Positions 1 to 11,987 of a DNA stretch of 64,000 nt are shown one piece after another. A program made the translations under genes and the position numbers. The number at the start of each line of letters is the position of its first letter. Position 1 is the stretch's first letter. The stretch is from positions 91,471,319 to 91,535,318 of the forward strand of contig CP136066.1 of assembly GCA_032622095.1 (NCBI GenBank), given 5' to 3'. The notes below the pieces were generated by a model that saw only the letters and a list, made by a program, of their open reading frames with translations, had not been told where the DNA came from and made no database searches. Origin of the DNA: Siphonodentalium dalli. Its lineage: Eukaryota; Mollusca; Scaphopoda; Gadilida; Siphonodentaliidae.

Positions 1-44
1 CACAAGTTATTCAACTGAGAGTATTGCTCCTCTCCCAATTAGTA

Positions 45-335
45 TAGAGAGGGTTAACCAGCAGTGATGACCCAAATGAGCTCCAGTACAACCTCAATGA
101 GCCCCATAAACAAGCAATGCCATAATGTACAGTAATTCTCACCGAGAGCTTTCCGATGAATGGCAACAAGCCATATTTCCGACTAAATCCTTAAAAAATA
201 ACTCATAATTCTGCTGTGGTAAAGGAGTCAATTATTTAGGGAATTACTGTAGTATAGAGGGTTAACCAGGGGTGGTGACCTGAATGAGCCCCAGTTCAAC
301 CTTAATGAGCCCCATAAACAAGTGTAGCCCTAATG
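45..335. repeat. Direct repeat flanking a half palindromic element
   Basis: Two copies (about 45-115 and 253-325) of a sequence containing 'agagggttaaccag' and 'aatgagccccataaacaag' flank a deleted palindromic 'family A' element (130-249, TA on both sides). The rest of 336-639 holds nothing I recognise. Confidence 0.6.
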
Positions 336-639
336 TAATGATCCCCTAGAAACTAGTTTAAGTTGATCAGTTAGCTCTTGTTACCGGCCAATTTGATCTC
401 TGCGGAGGACAAAAATAATTGAAGCAAAGCAAATATCGATTAAACTTTCCAATATGGATAATTTGGTGTGCCAGGCCTATCATTGCCAGCATGGAATCGT
501 TAGAATTGACGCTTTCCTGTGACATGTAGTCCATATTGTAAGTGTACACCCAGTCATAATGCTAGCATAATTCTCCCATTAAGTATTGATCACACTCTAT
601 TAGAAGATAATCTGTTTTGTTAAAATGGAATCTCCTGCC

Positions 640-1745
640 TGAAAGTCTGAGATAGATAGGGACCAGTCTAGTGGAATGAAAGTCTGAGATAGGGACCAGT
701 CAAGAGGAATGAAAGTCTGAGATAGGGACCAGTCTAGAGGAATGAAAGTCTGAGATAGGGACCAGTCTAGAGGAATGAAAGTCTGAGATAGATAGGGACC
801 AGTCTAATGAAAGTCTGAGATAGATAGGGACCAGCCTGGAGGAATGAAAGTCTGAAATAGGGACCAGTCTAGAGGAATGAAAGTCTGAGATAGGGACTAG
901 TCTAGAGGAATGAAATTCTAAGATAGGGACCAGTCCAGAGGAATGAAAGTCTGAGATAGATGGGGACCAGTCTAGAGGAATGAAAGTCTGAGATAGGGAC
1001 CAGTCTAGAGGAATGAAAGTCTGAGATAGGGACCAGTCTAGAGGAATGAAAGTCTGAGATAGGGACTAGTCTAGAGGAATGAAATTCTGAGATGGGGACC
1101 AGTCCAGAGGAATGAAAGTTGAGATAGATGGGGACCAGTCAAGAGGAATGAAAGTCTGAAATGGGGACCAGCTGTGCAAAGACGGGGGACATATAACCTT
1201 CAGACAATTAAAATGATTTGATCATTTATTTAAAAACAGTTCAATAGAATATCTTTGTGTCGTCGGTATGGCTTCTCCTAGTTTGGTTCGTCTTCCTGTC
1301 ATCTGCGTGCATCGGGGCTTCTAGTATCGTCATTTTCATACTGCATATTGGCATACATCCTAGAATTATGAAAGTCTGAGATAGGAACCAGTCTAGAGTA
1401 ATGAAAGTCTAAGATAGGGACCATCCGATAGGTTTGAAAGTCTGACATGGGACCAGCCTAGAGGTATCAAAAGTCTCAGATAGATAGGGACCAGCCTCGA
1501 GATTTTAAAGTCTGACATGGGACCAGCCTAGAGGTATGAATGACTGAGATAGATGGGGACCAGTCTAGAGGAATGGAAGTCTGAGAAGGGAACCAGTCTA
1601 GAGGAATGAATGTTTGAGATAGATAGGGACCAGCCTAGAGGAATGAAAGTCGGAAACAGGGACCAGCCTAGAGTAATGAAACTTTGACCTGGGAACCAGC
1701 TAAAGGTTTGAAATTATGAGACGCGGACCATGCTAGAGGTTTGAA
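640..1745. repeat. 33-bp minisatellite
   Basis: About 15 tandem copies (640-1175) of a 33-bp unit containing 'gaatgaaagtctgagatag' and 'ggaccagtctagag', some with an extra GATA that makes 37 bp. After about 190 bp of unrelated sequence (1176-1365) a more diverged series continues to 1745. No coding frame runs through it. Confidence 0.9.
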
Positions 1746-2462
1746 ATAGCCCCGCATGTGTTCAATATGGAATACATTTGGGTTTTAATAGTTTCTGAAA
1801 AGGGCCAATAAAATTTTTAAATAGCCAAAAAAATTGCTGGCCAGTGCCAGTAAACATTACACTTATGGAAAAGATGTTCACACAATAAATTGGACAAATG
1901 GCCTATAAAGTATTGATATTTTGTAAAAATAATCCTACCATAAAAATGACAGCAGTATGATATTGTAGTTAAGAGTACATCTCTATATACGAGGAATAAT
2001 TTCCTCATTACATATCGATTTGAGTTTATCAGAACGTTATTTATTTTGTTAAACCTGTGACGTTATCGGCATTAGTCAATGCTTGATCGCTCAAGTGAAA
2101 TGTATTGCTTCCTGTTCAGAGATATATTTGTGTATGTTTATACGGGGCATGAAATCTGGGGCAGTAGAGAAAACAATTCTGTGAAGGTCATAACACCTCA
2201 TCACCCAGTTTCTTTGAAAAGCGAATGAAAATCCTATATCAGATGTATGTCTCTAGAACTCTCTATTAAAATAAGGTTCTGTATTGAAGGGATTCCCTCC
2301 ATTTCGTTGGAGAGTGGCGCGCGATTTCATTGGTTTATTATGGCATAGCAGATCACGTCAGAGATCAGAGGTCAATGAAGTGTTGACAATCTTCCCAACC
2401 ATTGTCAAACTCGACAATTTTTGGAAAACTGAATACAGCCGATATATACCCATAATTCATTT
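1746..2462. other. Unannotated AT-rich intronic stretch
   Basis: About 700 bp between the minisatellite and the LINE target duplication. No exon-like LamG or EGF sequence and no repeat family recognised elsewhere in the window. Short open frames here show no family features. Confidence 0.5.
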
Positions 2463-2477
2463 TACTCATCGCAATAT
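2463..2477. repeat. LINE target-site duplication, left copy
   Basis: TACTCATCGCAATAT, directly repeated at 10379-10393. It lies immediately beside the T-rich tract that represents the LINE's A-rich 3' tail. Confidence 0.85.
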
Positions 2478-2821
2478 TTTATTTTATTTTATTTTTTTTT
2501 GAATATTTTATTTTTTCATTATATTACACATTTATATTATGTACAGAACAATATCTGATAACAACGATTGCATAAATATATAGACGGGAATGGTGGGGGG
2601 GGGGGGGGGGGTCGACATTCGTACACAACTTACACACTCCTTGCACACACATTGATATATTAATAACATTGTATGCGTACATGTATACACGTATATATAT
2701 ATATATTTATGCCAGTTATATTCTGTCTCAAATTTGTTCATGAACTTTGGACTGGTTTGCCGAATGTCAGATTGTAAACTCGGACTATTTACTATTCAAG
2801 ATGATTATGTTCCCTGCTAAG

Positions 2822-5800
2822 TTAGTTATGTGTGTGCCCTGTTGTTTGTTGCATGGCTTTCATTAGGTCCCCCCACTCGAGTTGGAAATTGTTCAGATCG
2901 TCGGAGTTCAGTGCAATATATCGATACGATTTATATCGTAATTCAAATTCTCGAATGAGTAATTTCAGAGAGAGTTCGTCGGGGTTAAATTTTGTTTTAT
3001 ACAGATAATATTTCAGAATTGATAGTATAAGAAAGTTTAGTTTGTTGTTTTTATTGTGAGCACCAATCCCAAAAAGAATGTTTTTCCGAGAAAGCGAAAT
3101 GCCCAGTTGATAGCGATCTAGCCAGGCCTGAGTGGTATTTAAAAACGTTCTTACAAATGGACAGTCAAAGAAAATATGCGAAATTGATTCGTTTGCGACG
3201 TTGCATCTGAGACATAGACCGTCTGACCGAATTCGCATTATGTTCTAAAGTCTGTTTGTGCCTATAATTCTAGTCAGTATTCGGTATTGAAACCAGCGTA
3301 GTTTTGTGTCGACTAATAGTTTGAAGGGTGATGAACATATATGTTTCCAGTGAAGGGAACATCTTAATTCATTTTCCCATTTCATTTGCGACGATGATTG
3401 TCCTATTTTAGTCGCTTTTATGAATTCGTCGTAAAAATTTCTGCAACCTCGCTCATTCTGAAGTAGTGATACTATATTTTCAGGAATGATTGGATTTTGA
3501 ACCCTGACGATAGTTTGATCGGTCCGTTTTAATAACCTATTAATTTGTCTGTTTAGGCCGTGTAAAGTGATAAAGTTTGTGGTGATATTGTTCTTAGTTC
3601 TAAGAGTTTCGATGGAATGTAGCTTATTGTCTTCGGTGAACATATCATTTATGAATGTTATGCCTTTGTCCTTCCACTCAGCGACGTCTATCATTGAGTC
3701 GTCGATCAACCATTCATCATTGTTCCAAATTGTCTGCGTCATGCCGTATCGAGGCTCTTTACTTTTTATGTCTAGAAAATTACGCCAGGCTACAAAGACG
3801 TCACGCCAGAAAGGATTCCCAAGTGTCGACTCGCATCTTTTTATATATTTTGAACCATATGTCGCAAATAGAGGGTCATTTATTATTTGTTTTGGTGCCA
3901 AATTTCTCCATTGAGTTGTTTTCGTTATGCACCTTCGAATCCATGTTATTTTTAATGTGTCGATGAAATATTTTAGGTGCACCATTCTTAAACCACCGTT
4001 TTCATATTCTTCGCACAGTTGCATTCTTTTTATTCTATCACGTTTTCCATTCCAAATGAATCTGAACAAAATGGTATTCATTTCGTCTATGAACTTTTTA
4101 TCTGGATTTGGCAAAGCTATAAATAAGTGAACAAATTTTGGTATTAGAATAGATTTTATCAAAGTAATTTTACCATGTGGTGTTAAGAGTCTATATTTCC
4201 ATTTATTTATCGATTTCTTTAATTCATCAATCTTCCCCATGTAGTTGAGTTGCAGAGTCTCTGTCGGATTAGTGCAAAATTTTATACCTAACAACGTGAA
4301 AGAATTTGATACCTTAATGTGACAATTTGGGATTGGTGCCAATCCACAGTTCTTTTTTGTCCCCAACCAGACAATTTCACATTTATCAATATTAACTTTC
4401 AAACCAGACATTCTGGCAAACAAGTCCAATACATTAAGAACTTCACGGAAGCTAGTATCGCTCCCATCAAGAATTAGTGTGGTGTCGTCAGCATATTGGT
4501 TAATCTTGTACTCTGCCCTACCGAGTGTTACACCATGAATATTTGTGTTCTGTCTTATGATAGTGGCCAGTACCTCAGCGCAAAGCAAAAATATATACGG
4601 TGAGAGTGGGTCCCCTTGTCTACATCCTCTGGATGGATTAAAATATGAAGATATGCTACCATTTACTTGAACTGCAGATTGTATATTTGTGTAGAATGTT
4701 TTCACCCATCTCTTTAGTTGAGTCACCTAGATTGAATTGCGATAAACATTTGTTAATGAATGACCATTCAACTGTGTCAAATGCTTTTTCAAAGTCAATT
4801 AATAGAAGCATCCCGGGTATGTTATGTCGTTCTGTTTCGTGAATTATGTCATATATCAGTCTTGTGTTATCCCCTATATATCTTCCCGATAGGAATCCCG
4901 TTTGATCTTCATTAATAATTTTTGGAAGAACAGTTTTTAATCTGTTTGCAATGCAAGCTGAAGCCAGTTTATATGTAATATTTAGAGGGATATGGGGCGC
5001 CAGTTTTTAAGATGTTGTCTAGCTTTGTCTTTCTTTGGAATGAGGGTGATGATACCTTGCTTTTGAGTAATTGACATTTCCTGTTTTTTAAAAGCATCAT
5101 TTAACGAGTTTCAGTACATACATTCCGATATCTTTCCAAAAGAATTTGAAAAATTCTACACTGTAACGTCTGGGCCGGGTGATTTTCCGTTTTTTAAATG
5201 TTTTAAGTGTTTTGGTAAGTTCCGTGTATGTTATTACGCCTTCTATGGACGCTGCGTCATTCGATGTTAGCGATCGGTAGGTTATATTTTGTGGGATTTC
5301 GTACTTAACACCATTGTTTTATTTTAGTTGTGTAAAGATCCTCATAAAAAGTTTTGGTAGTTTCCATAATTTTCTCGGGGGTCAGTAACTATGCGGTTCG
5401 ATTGGTCCACTACTTCAGCTAGGGTTTTTTGAAATAATACTGTCGCTTCTCCATGTTTAGGAAATATTTTCGTATGGTTTTCTCTCCATCTTCAATGAAC
5501 TTGGCTTTGGTGCGAATCATTTGTCCGGCAATTTTATCCTTTCTACTAGCGGTTAGTTGTATGTCTATATTAGAAATTTCATTCAATAATTCGCTATTAT
5601 TTGTGTCTTTCGAGTTGTCCAGTATACGTTTCGATCTCCGATTTTCTATCTATTAGAGTGTGATTTTCTTTTCGTTCTGCTTCTTCAAACGCGAAGAATA
5701 TTGAATTGTTTTCCCACGTAAATCTAACAGCAGAGCATCTAAAAATAATGCGTCTGATATTGCGAACATGGGTGGAGATTTATCTGAAAAATCGATGCGA

Positions 5801-6638
5801 GATTTTATATCTACTAACATTTTCCTGTATTGTTTCTCTAACGATAATTTTGGTAATCCAGTCCTGAATAAAAAGAGAATTGTTGAACTTCCAAAAACCG
5901 CGGCCATGCTTTTATATTACTGACGCGAAGGTCGAGTGAGATAATTGAGTGGTCGCTTCTATACCCCGTGAGTATGTCCGGAGTATCGGATGTCAGATTC
6001 AAAAGATCAGATGATATCAAGAAAAAGTCGAGCCGGGCCATTTTTAGTGGTCGGAACGTCGCAATGTAAAATCTTTTCGTTGTGGGGTTATTTAGTCTCC
6101 ATGGGTCAGTCAGTTCCAGACTGCCAGCTAGGGATTTAACTGCGGATTTTGCTTTCGGGTTATTAACGTTAATATATGTTTTGTATCTAGATTTTGTTCC
6201 TGCACAAGATTCCAGTCACCGCATATAATAATCTGTGTATTGCCAATTGTTCGGATCTGTTCGTGAATTTCATCATAAAAGCTCGGGCTGTCCTCGTTTG
6301 GTCCATAAATAGCAGCCAATGTAACGCGCATATCTTCTATCGTAATATCTAATATCAAACAATTGCCATTTTTGTCGCGTTTTGAGTCGTGGATTTTGAA
6401 CTGAAACGTGTTTCTGAAAAGTATGGCCACACCCCTAGATTGGGAATGATAAGATGCGAACCTACAGTCAAATCCCCATTCTGATTTGATAATGTTTTCT
6501 ATTTCATTTGTAAAATGTGTGTCCTTGTAAACAGTAAATAGAACCCCCGATACCTTTAAGGTAATTAAACACATCGCGTCGTTTCTCCACCTGGTGTAAC
6601 CCTCGGCAGTTGGCAGATACAATTTTAACGGACGACAT
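2822..6638 (-). pseudogene. LINE ORF2 (endonuclease-reverse transcriptase), disrupted
   Basis: The likely start is at 6638, reading MSSVKIVSANCRGLHQVEKR, a typical APE-endonuclease N-terminus. A frameshift near 6560 moves into a frame with SEWGFDC, AAIYGPN and CGDWNLV (to 6128). The endonuclease C-terminus, RLDFFLISSD and GYRSDHSII, is at 6041-5900. Another shift near 5900 leads to LRGKTIQYSS. Reverse-transcriptase motif A (LIDFEKAFDTVEW) is at about 4800-4762, and a further shift leads to the long frame 4726-3245 with SRGCRQGDPLSPY and the catalytic YADD at about 4495. An in-frame TAG near 3243 separates the last part (to 2822), which has a C-terminal CLRC-x7-H-x4-C zinc-knuckle-like motif. 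Total length of about 1,270 codons fits L1/Tx1 ORF2. Confidence 0.87.
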
Positions 6639-9063
6639 AACTAAGTATTATTTGACGACACCACATCATATAGTCTTTGAATGGATTATAGTACACATAT
6701 AATTTGCTGAAATGAACATATAAGTACATGTATGATATTCTGTTAAGTTGATAAATAGTATATAATGTTCACGATTTAATGCAAAAACAACATTGATGAT
6801 TAGACACACACACATTTCATTCATACTATGGATGGGGGAGGGGTAAAACCAAACAAATGGAATGTCAATACATTCGCTGACCGGTTTTGAAATGTCATCT
6901 TGTCTGACTTTTCCGGCCATGTGACCGCCATTCTGGACGTTTCGGTGTTGGAAAGAAGCGATATAATTGTTACAGCTATGCATTAAGATTTAACTGTAGT
7001 TCTGGAGACAGTATACGTATGTATATGGTTGGTGCAACAATTGATCTAAATGTATATAGTTATCGAGTTATAGAGTATATATGCACGTGGTCGTTCGGTG
7101 TCGGATATATGACAATTTACAACGTGAGTTTAAGATTAGTGAAAAAGACAACTAAATCTACTATGTCACACTCATGTGGTCGGTGTCGTTCATATAGGTG
7201 AGACGATAATAGTGTACCTATATGAGTGCAAATATTAGTGTAACATATAGGAAAGTCGAATAATATGGATGGATTTGTACAAAATAATTTAGTAAACTTT
7301 AGTATACGTTTTCGTATGTCACAAGCATGTGGTCTTTTTTTTCTTTTTTTTGTGTATGCGTGGGTAAAATGTTTAAAATGTCAACATATCATAAATACGA
7401 CTGCTATGTCCCACTCGTGTGGTCAGTGATGTTGCAATATTTGATCGTTTGTGGTCAAATGGTGACAATGGCAGTATAATATAAATACAAATAACCACCA
7501 TGGTATAGAGAGGTAAAAACAAATAATCATTTAAGATGTTATGTCAATTTGTTAAACCAAGCTATCGGAATACACTTAAATTTTATAAAATGGTTACAAA
7601 TGTCAACATATCATCAACACGACTGCTATGTCCCACTCGTGTGGTCGGTGATGTTCATGCAAGTGAATTGATAGATATGTGCATGTGTGTATGTCAAATG
7701 GTGACAACGGCAGCATAAATATAAATACAAATAACAACTGTTATGCCATAAATATATACACATATCATATGCGACTGCTATGTCCCACTCGTGTGGTCGG
7801 TGATGTTCATGCAAGTGACTTGATAGATTTGTACATGTATGTACGTCAAATGGTGACAACGGCAGCATAAATATAAATACAAATAACAACTGCTATGCCA
7901 TAAATATATACACATATCATATGCACGAATTACTGTAACATATATGATCAGAGAAGCGATATATTGTTTATATTAGAACATGATTCAGAATGTCACACGT
8001 GTGTGGTCGTTTGTAGTCAAATGGTTACAAATGACAACAAAGTCAAAACACAGCTAACGACAATATATCAAAGTATAAGAATAGGATTGTACAATTTACA
8101 TGAGGACATGCTTGATGTGGATGTGTCTTTATGGTAAAGGAATGAAAAACGACATGGTATAGAGAGGTACAACTAATAATCATTCAAGACTCCATGTCAA
8201 TTTGTTAGAGTCTAGCTGTCCGGATACACTTACATGGAGTTGCATATCATGGATTAATACCATTATTTGGGCCCGAATATCTATATACAGTTTTTCAGAT
8301 ATGTATATATAAAATGGCATATAGTCATATAGTATTGATCGGCAGCGATGTTAGTGGATAATATAGAGAACCAGGCAAACATATACAAAGTTTTTAAAAT
8401 TAAAAACATATTTGTCTATAACATGCGTGTCGTGCGCGTATCAGACTTACTATATTTTTGAAATCTCTATGAGCAAATAAAAAATCAAACACGGATAAGT
8501 GTGGAGTGTGCAACACTGTTGAAACCAATCCAATATGTTGGTTTACGGAAAGATAATAGAGATCGTAAGGACCATAAAAAGCGTCATCTTTATAATAGAG
8601 TCGATGTGAATAAAAGTCGAACCACAACACAAAAGTGGTATACTGTACTGCTATTAAAAGTGTCGAGGGAATCTCACTCACTTTTACTAATTTACTGGTG
8701 TATAATTGGGTAGGATAGTGTTAACAGACAAAATATATTAGTGAGCATTGTTCGTTATAATTGATTGCCATGGACAATCTGTTTTTGGCGATTGGCGAGC
8801 GACGACCACGGGTCACCGGTATTCTATAATGAAATTCCAGGTCTGCATATATGCGTTTGACCTAGCAGCGGGAATCGAGGCTAAATTAATTGGATATTCG
8901 CTTGTTGTTAGACGCGACAGGCTTTCGTGTACATGAATACAGACAGAATATGTGTGAGAAAAAGTTTGTTGACATGTTCGGTCAATTAACGACTGCTGTA
9001 ATTATTGAGTATCGGGTACTGTTTGTTTCACAATGCACACATATTGCGTATACACTATACACA
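6639..9063 (-). repeat. LINE inter-ORF spacer with repeated block
   Basis: 2.4 kb separate ORF1 from ORF2 with no credible coding frame. Inside, a block with core CCCACTCGTGTGGTCGGTGA recurs at 7630 and 7785 (155-bp period). More diverged relatives lie near 7408, 7154 and 7991. Further repeated phrases are 'caaatggtgacaa(t/c)ggcag' and 'cataaatataaatacaaataac'. It is either an unusually long family-specific spacer or a nested tandem repeat that expanded inside the element. Confidence 0.6.
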
Positions 9064-10128
9064 TTAACGTGTTGATTTTTCGTTTTGGCTGGGTTGTTTG
9101 GATCGTACCTGTAATAGGTTCATGTGATATGCTACTATATCGTCAAGATCCGACTCTGTGCGGAAGCGAATTATTTCGCCTGTGAATGCTTTAACGAACA
9201 GTTTTGCGTTCATCAGCCATGAGGATGTTATTCCTGGAGCCTTGTATGCCTTAGTTAATAGGTACTGGTTAAATTTGGTAATGTCCTCAGAAATTAGAAT
9301 CCCAGAGCCTTTGAGTTTGTCTTTATGTGATTTTTTAGCACTTAGCACATCCAATTTTGCCATGCGTGATGTGAATTTAACAATCAAAGATCGCGAACTT
9401 GGTGATTTGTTGGTGGTATCTTTTTGTGTGGAGGAAGACTGTTGTTCAGATTTTCGCTGAGTTTGGCCGACACGGTGTGCAATCGAAATATCAGCAGTTG
9501 TTAGGTGCGTTCCCAGAGTTTTGTTTGTCATTTCCACAACTTTCCGAGCTGCTTCTGCTGTCGTTTCTCTCGAAGATTCGGGTTCGGGTATACCCCTTAT
9601 TCGGATACTGTCTTTCCTGGAGTACTGCTCGAGGTCGTTATGGGCATACCACATATCACGCAAGTTATTTTCTAAATTCGAATTAGATTCCGTTAACACC
9701 TTGTTCTTTAATTCCAAAGTCGTCTTTGCAGTTGCTAATTCTGACACTTTGGTTTCTAGTTGGGAGATCTTTTCACTGAATTTTAGAGCTAGTTTCGCCT
9801 CGATTTCTTGAAATTTTATAACAATTCGTTCATCGTGCGAAGTACACAGTTTGTCGATGTTCTCTTTATTTTCTTTGGTTAGGGTGTCAATTTTACTAAT
9901 TAGTGTTTGTATCTGTGTTTGCACTATCACATGGGCTGACATGGGTGTTGATGCGTTTGGCCCGTTCATTCCGACGAATTTATCAAGAGTCAACTGTTTT
10001 TTTGGTGATCGCTGGATGCTTTCGTCCGACTCGCTAACTGTGGTTTCGTGTTCGGATGTGTGTTCATATTTATCAGAAGTGAATCTCAATTGTCTCTTGG
10101 CCTTTCCCTTCTTTCGCTTAGTTGTCAT
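9064..10128 (-). CDS. LINE ORF1 protein (L1 ORF1p-like)
   Basis: An intact 354-residue frame starting MTTKRKKGKAKRQLRF. A basic, Ser/Glu-rich N-terminus is followed by a long heptad-rich region (about residues 75-155, many K/E/L positions) that looks like a coiled coil. Then comes the L1-type RNA-binding segment with EQYSRKDSIRIRGIPE (about residues 165-185) and a C-terminal domain containing AHRVG. L1 ORF1p trimerises through the coiled coil and binds element RNA as a chaperone. It keeps an uninterrupted frame although its partner ORF2 is broken. Confidence 0.85.
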   Translation of the reverse strand: MTTKRKKGKAKRQLRFTSDKYEHTSEHETTVSESDESIQRSPKKQLTLDKFVGMNGPNASTPMSAHVIVQTQIQTLISKIDTLTKENKENIDKLCTSHDERIVIKFQEIEAKLALKFSEKISQLETKVSELATAKTTLELKNKVLTESNSNLENNLRDMWYAHNDLEQYSRKDSIRIRGIPEPESSRETTAEAARKVVEMTNKTLGTHLTTADISIAHRVGQTQRKSEQQSSSTQKDTTNKSPSSRSLIVKFTSRMAKLDVLSAKKSHKDKLKGSGILISEDITKFNQYLLTKAYKAPGITSSWLMNAKLFVKAFTGEIIRFRTESDLDDIVAYHMNLLQVRSKQPSQNEKSTR

Positions 10129-10378
10129 TACGAAGTTCTTAAGTTATATATACCTTGTTTCGTGGTATTAGTCCTTGTTTTAAAAAAAAATCCAAGATGG
10201 CGGTCACACAGCCTGAAACTTATTTACGAATTAGCATCCAAATTCCATCCATATCATACCGAGATGTGGAAATCCAAATGTATTCGAATCCAACTTTACT
10301 GCTTCTGTTGGTTAATACTTGTCATATTTCTTGGTTTTTTGAATTGCTGGTGATATTTGCAATTTTTTACGGAGCAGC
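10129..10378 (-). promoter_or_regulatory. LINE 5' leader with YY1-like motif
   Basis: This is the leader upstream of ORF1 on the - strand. At about 10193-10206 the - strand reads ACCGCCATCTTGGA, a good match to the mammalian YY1 motif GCCGCCATCTTG. Mammalian L1 leaders also carry a YY1 site that helps place the start of transcription. A promoter role here is inferred from position only. Confidence 0.4.
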
Positions 10379-10393
10379 TACTCATCGCAATAT
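10379..10393. repeat. LINE target-site duplication, right copy
   Basis: The same 15 bases as 2463-2477, next to the LINE 5' end. A third copy at 12031-12045 exists because the flank was later tandemly duplicated. Confidence 0.85.
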
Positions 10394-11581
10394 AGGAGAC
10401 ATCATCTTCACATTTTTTATCAGTCAACGATATTCATGACTGATTATTCTTTCACATCTAGTTTTTTAACTATTTCTAAATACTACGATTCTCACAAACA
10501 TTTACTTCTCCAGGATTGCACTCCATATTTGGAAACGGTTTATTATGTTGGGAATGCCACATCGTCGTAGCAATGAAATATAATGGACACTTCTGTAGAT
10601 GTACATCCGGTATAGTATTTTCGTCGGCTTTTCAAAGAGACTGCTCAGCACTGCCCATCTTAACAGTTCTATACTAAATACTAGAGTAGTTCCCTTAAAA
10701 ATGTTCAGATAATAAAACAAACAAATCATTATCTGAAAATTGCCCACCAATTAATAGGAATCCTTCTTCAGTTGTATTAGCTTTTTGTCTGTCTGTCGTC
10801 TGCTTTTTTTTACCTGAGCATCCCTCCAAATGTGTAATAGACCTTTCCAATGTAGACTTTTATAACTGAACGGGAGAATCGGTTTAGTAAGGAAAGTGTT
10901 AAAGGTACTCAATCTGATCATATGGTCCCCATATCATCAAATACAACAACAACAACATTTCTTCAAAATACGCTTTAGTTATCAGAATCGATTAATTGCA
11001 ACAAAATAATGCTAACCACTGTCAACTTTGGTATTAAATTTCCCACAACATGTTATTTATCAACATTTTGTTCTAGGAAATAGGGGGCCGTATTATCACT
11101 TGAGTACCACAAAATTTGGCCGTATTACCACTTGAATTTAGAGTTATCCATCTTCATCTGCAATTTTGTCCAAGACCGTCCATTTGATGATGTTTTTCTG
11201 GGCCACAAATAATTGCACATCTCGAGAAATAACAAACTTCAAAAATTGATATCTGATCACTCTGAGCTTTGATGGGTGGGTTCCTTTGACTCGAAACAAA
11301 TATTTTTTACCCCCCCCCCCCCCCCCAAGCCAAAGAAATAGTAATTTAGGAGTGTAAATTTGAATAATGCATATTTTGCTTGAAATATCTGACATCTGAA
11401 AACTCACTGATATGTGTTAAATTGATATCTATTAATTCATTTGTAACTGCATTCGACCATTGTTTTAGCAATGGACATAGTAGAACAGGCCTAATGTTGT
11501 GATCTGCTGCTAATTTCTTAGATGTGACCCCCTTCTTCAGTTACTTGATTCCCATTGATTCATTTGTAGAGAGGTCATTAA

Positions 11582-11910
11582 CCCTTTGGCGAGTAGAACG
11601 ACATATATGTCGTCTATCGGTTGAGGAGTAGAACGACATATATGTCATTTCAGGAAGTGTTATTTTATGTAGACATAACTTCAATAAATCATCTGATTTA
11701 TAAATGATTTGTATAGGAGTTATTTTGATTAATATAATGCCCCAAATGTATAAGTGCAATCGATTATGATAGCACACGTTAACAGAAAATGCACATCAAT
11801 TAAAACAAATTATTGGACCCTTTTGACCAGAACTTGTTAATAATTATTGCAATGACGTTAAATTTACTCATGACGTCATTTATATGACGTTACAAATACT
11901 CTCCAAAGGG
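11582..11910. mobile_element. TTAA-flanked miniature element (family T1)
   Basis: Bounded by TTAA at 11578-11581 and 11911-11914, with terminal inverted repeats CCCTTTGGCGAGTA / CCCTTTGGAGAGTA (one mismatch). TTAA targets and CCYTTT-like ends are typical of piggyBac-type transposons. It carries repeated 'acgacatatatgtcgt' motifs. It encodes nothing. Confidence 0.75.
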
Positions 11911-11987
11911 TTAAACTGCAACTGCATTTGTCCATTGGTTTAGCAATGGAATTAGTTTGTGGGTTTCCTGGACAGGTTTTCCATGAA

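Larger units (their letters stand above)
2478..10378 (-). mobile_element. L1/Tx1-like non-LTR retrotransposon with 15-bp target duplication
   Basis: A near full-length LINE, antisense to neurexin. Both flanks carry the same 15 bases, TACTCATCGCAATAT, at 2463-2477 and 10379-10393. Next to the left copy is a T-rich tract, which is the A-rich 3' tail on the - strand. The order on the - strand is 5' leader (10378-10129), ORF1 (10128-9064), a 2.4-kb spacer containing tandem repeats, ORF2 with endonuclease and reverse transcriptase (6638-2822), then a 3' UTR with a poly-C run. Total length is about 7.9 kb. The clade is assigned from ORF1 (coiled coil plus an RRM of L1 type) and ORF2 style. ORF2 is broken, so the copy is inactive on its own. 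Confidence 0.88.
10336..11987. repeat. 1.65-kb tandem duplication, unit 1
   Basis: Nearly identical to 11988-13635 (offset 1652 falling to 1649 through differences in a poly-C run and one G). The unit begins about 43 bp inside the LINE 5' end and contains the right target duplication. It also holds an inverted copy of the TTAA 'family C' element (about 10660-10900), a roughly 500-bp dispersed repeat with a poly-C run (about 10900-11420), and a complete TTAA-flanked element (11582-11910). The open frames in it are repeat sequence, not genes. Confidence 0.93.

Noticed and set aside
640-1175. Regular direct repeats resembling a CRISPR array
   Set aside because: The units are contiguous with no unique spacers and the context is animal intron; it is a minisatellite.
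3567-3966. Two overlapping + strand open frames of 103-115 codons
   Set aside because: They are the antisense shadow of the LINE ORF2 reverse-transcriptase region and show no protein family features.
8400-8713. Frames of 70-93 codons inside the LINE spacer
   Set aside because: They overlap on opposite strands, are not conserved in style with ORF1 or ORF2, and have no motif.
9158-9811. Three + strand open frames near 100 codons
   Set aside because: They lie antisense to the intact LINE ORF1, whose - strand frame has clear coiled-coil and RNA-binding features.
10502-10750. Conserved 82-codon frame present twice (also 12154-12402)
   Set aside because: Identity is due to the recent tandem duplication; the sequence is an inverted family C transposon fragment.
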